From Actinomycetota bacterium (GTDB taxonomy: Bacteria; Actinomycetota; Actinomycetes; Propionibacteriales; Nocardioidaceae): 8,700 bases of DNA. The notes beneath the pieces are model-generated. The model searched no databases. It saw only the letters and a list, made by a program, of their open reading frames with translations, and was not told where the DNA came from. Position numbers and translations under genes: made by a program. Positions 6,995 through 8,700 of the stretch are shown piece by piece. The first letter of the stretch is position 1. Every line of letters begins with the position of its first letter. Location: contig WLIH01000070.1 of assembly GCA_009702305.1 (NCBI GenBank), forward strand, positions 1 through 8,700, given 5' to 3'.

Positions 6995-7013
6995 CCCTGA
7001 GAAGTCCCTGAGA
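6995..7013 (+). repeat. Tandem 8-bp direct repeat, 11-bp period
   Basis: CCCTGAGA occurs at 6995-7002 and again at 7006-7013, one helical turn apart, just after the protease stop codon. It could be part of an operator or the 5' side of the following hairpin region; no known factor is recognised. Confidence 0.35.
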
Positions 7014-7033
7014 GTTGGCGCGCTGCGCAACTC
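7012..7033 (+). terminator. Imperfect inverted repeat after the protease gene (possible terminator or operator)
   Basis: GAGTTG (7012-7017) and CAACTC (7028-7033) are perfectly complementary and flank a GC-rich interior that can extend the stem with one bulge. It begins 25 nt after the protease stop. There is no T-tract, so it may instead be an operator for the downstream sigma gene. A further 10-bp palindrome CGCTCGAGCG lies at 7041-7050. Confidence 0.35.
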
Positions 7034-7082
7034 GCGGGAGCGCTCGAGCGTCCTTCCTGCTGAAAGCTCAACGTTTGCCGGA

Positions 7083-7108
7083 GGAATCCTGCGGACAAGG
7101 TGAGCGTT
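7083..7108 (+). promoter_or_regulatory. Candidate ECF-type (SigR/SigH/SigE-like) promoter for the sigma factor gene
   Basis: GGAAT at 7083-7087 and GTT at 7106-7108 are separated by 18 nt, close to the SigR consensus GGGAAT-N18-GTT of Streptomyces and the SigH/SigE promoters of mycobacteria (GGAAC/T with CGTT). The position before GGAAT is A rather than G. Initiation would be near 7115, giving a leader of about 48 nt that contains the Shine-Dalgarno. No TANNNT -10 for the housekeeping sigma is visible at a sensible position in this gap. Confidence 0.45.
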
Positions 7109-7147
7109 GAACCAGTCGTGGCGCAGGCACCCTGCGATCACAGGCAC

Positions 7148-7157
7148 AGAGGAGGGG
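7148..7157 (+). promoter_or_regulatory. Strong ribosome binding site of the sigma factor gene
   Basis: AGAGGAGGGG ends 5 nt before the ATG at 7163. It is the strongest Shine-Dalgarno in the window and decides the start against the in-frame upstream GTG at 7100, which lies within the candidate promoter and has no Shine-Dalgarno. Confidence 0.8.
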
Positions 7158-7162
7158 TCCGC

Positions 7163-8113
7163 ATGGCACGCACTGCAACCAGGACGCGGGAGATCGAGGG
7201 TCGCGACAGCGTCGGTCTCTACCTCGACGAGATCGCGCGCACTCCCCTCCTCGACGCGATCACCGAGGTCGAGCTCTCCAAGACCATCGAGGCCGGCCTG
7301 ATGGCCGAGCAGCTCCTCGCCGAGGGCCGGGTCGGACGCCGCAAGGGTGGTGCGCCGATGTCGGCCACCCAGGCCGAGCTCGAGTGGCTCGCCGAGCAGG
7401 GTCAGATCGCCATCGACACCTTCGTGACCGCCAACCTGCGCCTGGTCGTCTCGATCGCGCGCAAGTACGGCCGGGCGCAGATGCCGATGCTCGACCTGAT
7501 CCAGGAGGGCAACACCGGTCTGATCCGGGCGGTCGAGAAGTTCGACTACACCAAGGGCTACAAGTTCTCGACGTACGCGACGTGGTGGGTCCGCCAGGCC
7601 ATCACGCGAGGCATCGCGCAGCAGGCCCGTGTGGTCCGGCTGCCCGTGCACGTCGTCGAGGAGCTCAACCAGGTGGGCGGGGCTCGCCGCACCCTGGAGC
7701 GCCAGCTCGGCCGCGATCCCGACCCGCAGGAGATCGCGGCCGAGCTCGGCATGGAGGTCGAGCGGGTCCTCGACCTGATGGCGTGGGGCCGTGAGCACGT
7801 CAGCCTCGACACCCCGGTCGACGAGGACGGCGACACCTCGCTGGGCGACCTGATGGCCCAGGAGACCTCGCCGAGCCCCGACCTGACGGTGCTCGACGTC
7901 GAGTCCCGCGAGCGCCTCAACAGCCTGGTCGGTCAGCTCGACGAGCGGGCCGCCGACATCATCCGCTCGCGCTACGGTCTGGTCGACGGACGCCAGCACA
8001 AGCTGGCCGACATCGGCGTCAAGCACGGCATCTCCGCCGAGCGGGTGCGCCAGCTCGAGCGGGAGGCGCTGCAGAAGCTGCGCCGCTTCGCCGACCCGGA
8101 CCTCGCCGCCTAG
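7163..8113 (+). CDS. sigB: Group 2 (primary-like, SigB/Hrd-type) RNA polymerase sigma-70 factor
   Basis: A 316-residue sigma factor that directs RNA polymerase to promoters resembling those of the housekeeping sigma. Region 1.2 is at about 15-40 (DSVGLYLDEIARTPLLDAIT). Region 2 starts at about 89 (TANLRLVVSIARKYGR, LDLIQEGNTGLIRAVEKFDY, KFSTYATWWVRQAITR) and reaches RLPVHV at about 159-164. Region 3 includes ELNQVGGARRTLERQLGRDP, and region 4 ends with the helix-turn-helix ADIGVKHGISAERVRQLERE and ALQKLRR. The long acidic region 1.1 of the primary sigma is absent, placing it in group 2 with mycobacterial SigB and streptomycete HrdD-like factors, which serve stress or stationary-phase expression. 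The exact paralogue is not certain. The start is ATG 7163 with a strong RBS. A SigR/SigE-like promoter upstream would put it in a sigma cascade, as described for mycobacterial sigB. It is convergent with coaE, 9 bp apart. Confidence 0.94.
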   Translation: MARTATRTREIEGRDSVGLYLDEIARTPLLDAITEVELSKTIEAGLMAEQLLAEGRVGRRKGGAPMSATQAELEWLAEQGQIAIDTFVTANLRLVVSIARKYGRAQMPMLDLIQEGNTGLIRAVEKFDYTKGYKFSTYATWWVRQAITRGIAQQARVVRLPVHVVEELNQVGGARRTLERQLGRDPDPQEIAAELGMEVERVLDLMAWGREHVSLDTPVDEDGDTSLGDLMAQETSPSPDLTVLDVESRERLNSLVGQLDERAADIIRSRYGLVDGRQHKLADIGVKHGISAERVRQLEREALQKLRRFADPDLAA

Positions 8114-8128
8114 GTGTGATCCCTAGGC
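8108..8128. terminator. Hairpin spanning both convergent stop codons (sigB/coaE)
   Basis: GCCTAGG (8108-8114) and CCTAGGC (8122-8128) form a perfect 7-bp stem with a 7-nt loop. The sigB TAG (8111-8113) lies in one arm and the complement of the coaE TAG (8123-8125) in the other. No T-tract follows on either strand. It may assist bidirectional termination together with the larger palindrome at 8156-8194. Confidence 0.45.
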
Positions 8129-8700
8129 CCGGGCGACTCCCTGGGCCACCAGCTCCTCGAAGACCTCCGTCACCCGGTGACGGAGGTCTTCGAGCGTCCC
8201 GGTGTTGTCGATCGGGTGGGTCGCGATCGCGCGCCGGTCCTCGCGGCTCGCCTGCGCGGCGATCCGCGACTCGGCGTCCTCGAGCGTCCAGCCCCGGTCG
8301 CGCAGCATCCGCTCCACCTGCACCTCCCGGGGCACGTCGACGACCACGACCGCGTCGAACTCCGCGGCCCGACCCGACTCGGCCAGCAGCGGGATGTCGT
8401 GGACGACCACGCCGTCGGCGGGAGCGGCAGCCTCCAACTCGGCGTACCGCTCGAAGATCAGCGGGTGCACGATCGCCTCGAGCCGTCGTCGGGCGCTCTC
8501 GTCGCCGAACACCAGTCGGCCCATCGCCGGCCGGTCGAGGTCGCCCTCGGCAGTGAGCAGCTCGGGTCCGAACTCCTCGACGACCCGCGCCAACCCCGGC
8601 GTCCCGCGCTCGACCACCTCCCTGGCCAGCACGTCGCCGTCGATGATGGTGGCGCCGAGGTCGGCCAACATCGCCGAGACCGTGCTCTTGCCCGAGGCCA
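8123..8700 (-). CDS. coaE: Dephospho-CoA kinase (5' end cut by the window edge)
   Basis: The last step of coenzyme A synthesis: ATP-dependent phosphorylation of the 3'-OH of dephospho-CoA. The gene is on the minus strand and enters from the right edge; 191 residues are visible and probably about 10 N-terminal ones are missing. The first visible residues ASGKSTVSA are the end of the P-loop (GxxxSGKST), followed by GATIIDGDVLAREVVERGTP, equivalent to the family DADxLAR substrate motif. Then come RRRLEAIVHPLIFERY, the Walker-B-like VVHDIPLLAESG, the lid segment MLRDRGWTLEDAESRIAAQ and the C-terminal PIDNTGTLEDLRHRV. An internal ATG (8671) lies after the P-loop and cannot be the true start. The codons for LEDLRHRVTEVFEE near the C-terminus coincide with a perfect 39-bp palindrome. 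The stop is 9 bp from the sigB stop. Confidence 0.94.
   Translation of the reverse strand, partial: ASGKSTVSAMLADLGATIIDGDVLAREVVERGTPGLARVVEEFGPELLTAEGDLDRPAMGRLVFGDESARRRLEAIVHPLIFERYAELEAAAPADGVVVHDIPLLAESGRAAEFDAVVVVDVPREVQVERMLRDRGWTLEDAESRIAAQASREDRRAIATHPIDNTGTLEDLRHRVTEVFEELVAQGVARA
8156..8194. repeat. Perfect 39-bp palindrome inside coaE, likely sigB 3' hairpin/terminator
   Basis: The left arm CTCGAAGACCTCCGTCACC (8156-8174) and right arm (8176-8194) are perfectly complementary around a single central C at 8175. As RNA this makes a stem of up to 18 bp with a 3-nt loop. It starts 42 nt after the sigB stop and lies entirely in the coding sequence of coaE, about 30 nt before its stop. 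No T-run follows on either strand, so it would be an I-shaped (U-tract-less) terminator or an RNA-processing/stability hairpin. Symmetry of this length is very unlikely by chance and is independent of the coding need. Confidence 0.75.

Noticed and set aside
7100..7162. GTG at 7100 as the sigB start (21 extra residues)
   Set aside because: It overlaps the candidate promoter, lacks a Shine-Dalgarno, and the added residues are unlike sigma factor N-termini; ATG 7163 has a strong RBS.
6863..8026. 387-codon minus-strand open frame opposite sigB
   Set aside because: Antisense shadow; sigB on the plus strand has all sigma regions and a strong RBS.
1..8700. A defence, mobile or otherwise novel multi-gene system
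   Set aside because: All eight genes belong to recognised families with core or widespread roles; I see no transposase, integrase, toxin-antitoxin pair, phage gene or CRISPR repeat.

Overview
The window is a GC-rich, densely packed stretch of actinobacterial chromosome. Codon use (third positions nearly all G/C), the gene families (DUF4192, a MGEEV-type glutamate-cysteine-ligase-like protein, a short group 2 sigma factor) and apparent leaderless starts with TANNNT -10 boxes all fit an actinomycete. The protein sequences read most like Nocardioidaceae, but the genus is an inference from memory, not a search result. I see no mobile element, CRISPR array, tRNA, rRNA or sign of recent transfer.

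Layout from left to right: (1) the first 44 codons of a minus-strand GCS2-family glutamate-cysteine ligase-like gene, cut by the left edge; (2) a minus-strand DUF4192 gene just upstream of it; (3) a divergent plus-strand dinB (DNA polymerase IV) with an internal clamp-binding motif and a C-terminal Tudor/SH3-like extension; (4) a tightly coupled minus-strand operon pxpA-pxpB-pxpC for ATP-dependent 5-oxoprolinase, whose last gene overlaps the 3' end of dinB by 35 bp; (5) a divergent plus-strand prolyl-oligopeptidase-family protease (oligopeptidase B type); (6) a plus-strand sigB/hrd-like group 2 sigma-70 gene with a candidate thiol-oxidative or envelope-stress (SigR/SigH/SigE-type) promoter; (7) a convergent minus-strand coaE (dephospho-CoA kinase) whose first residues lie beyond the right edge.

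Most of the window is ordinary core metabolism, repair and regulation, and I do not find a convincing new multi-gene system. The signals worth attention are in DNA structure and gene arrangement. A perfect 39-bp palindrome sits inside the coaE coding sequence just after the sigB stop codon. A smaller hairpin contains the stop codons of both convergent genes. A 36-bp intergenic region appears to hold two back-to-back leaderless promoters for pxpABC and the protease. A putative alternative-sigma promoter precedes sigB. Functionally, the protease (peptides) and 5-oxoprolinase (clearing pyroglutamate formed from N-terminal Gln/Glu) could share a peptide or amino-acid salvage theme, but that link is inference only.
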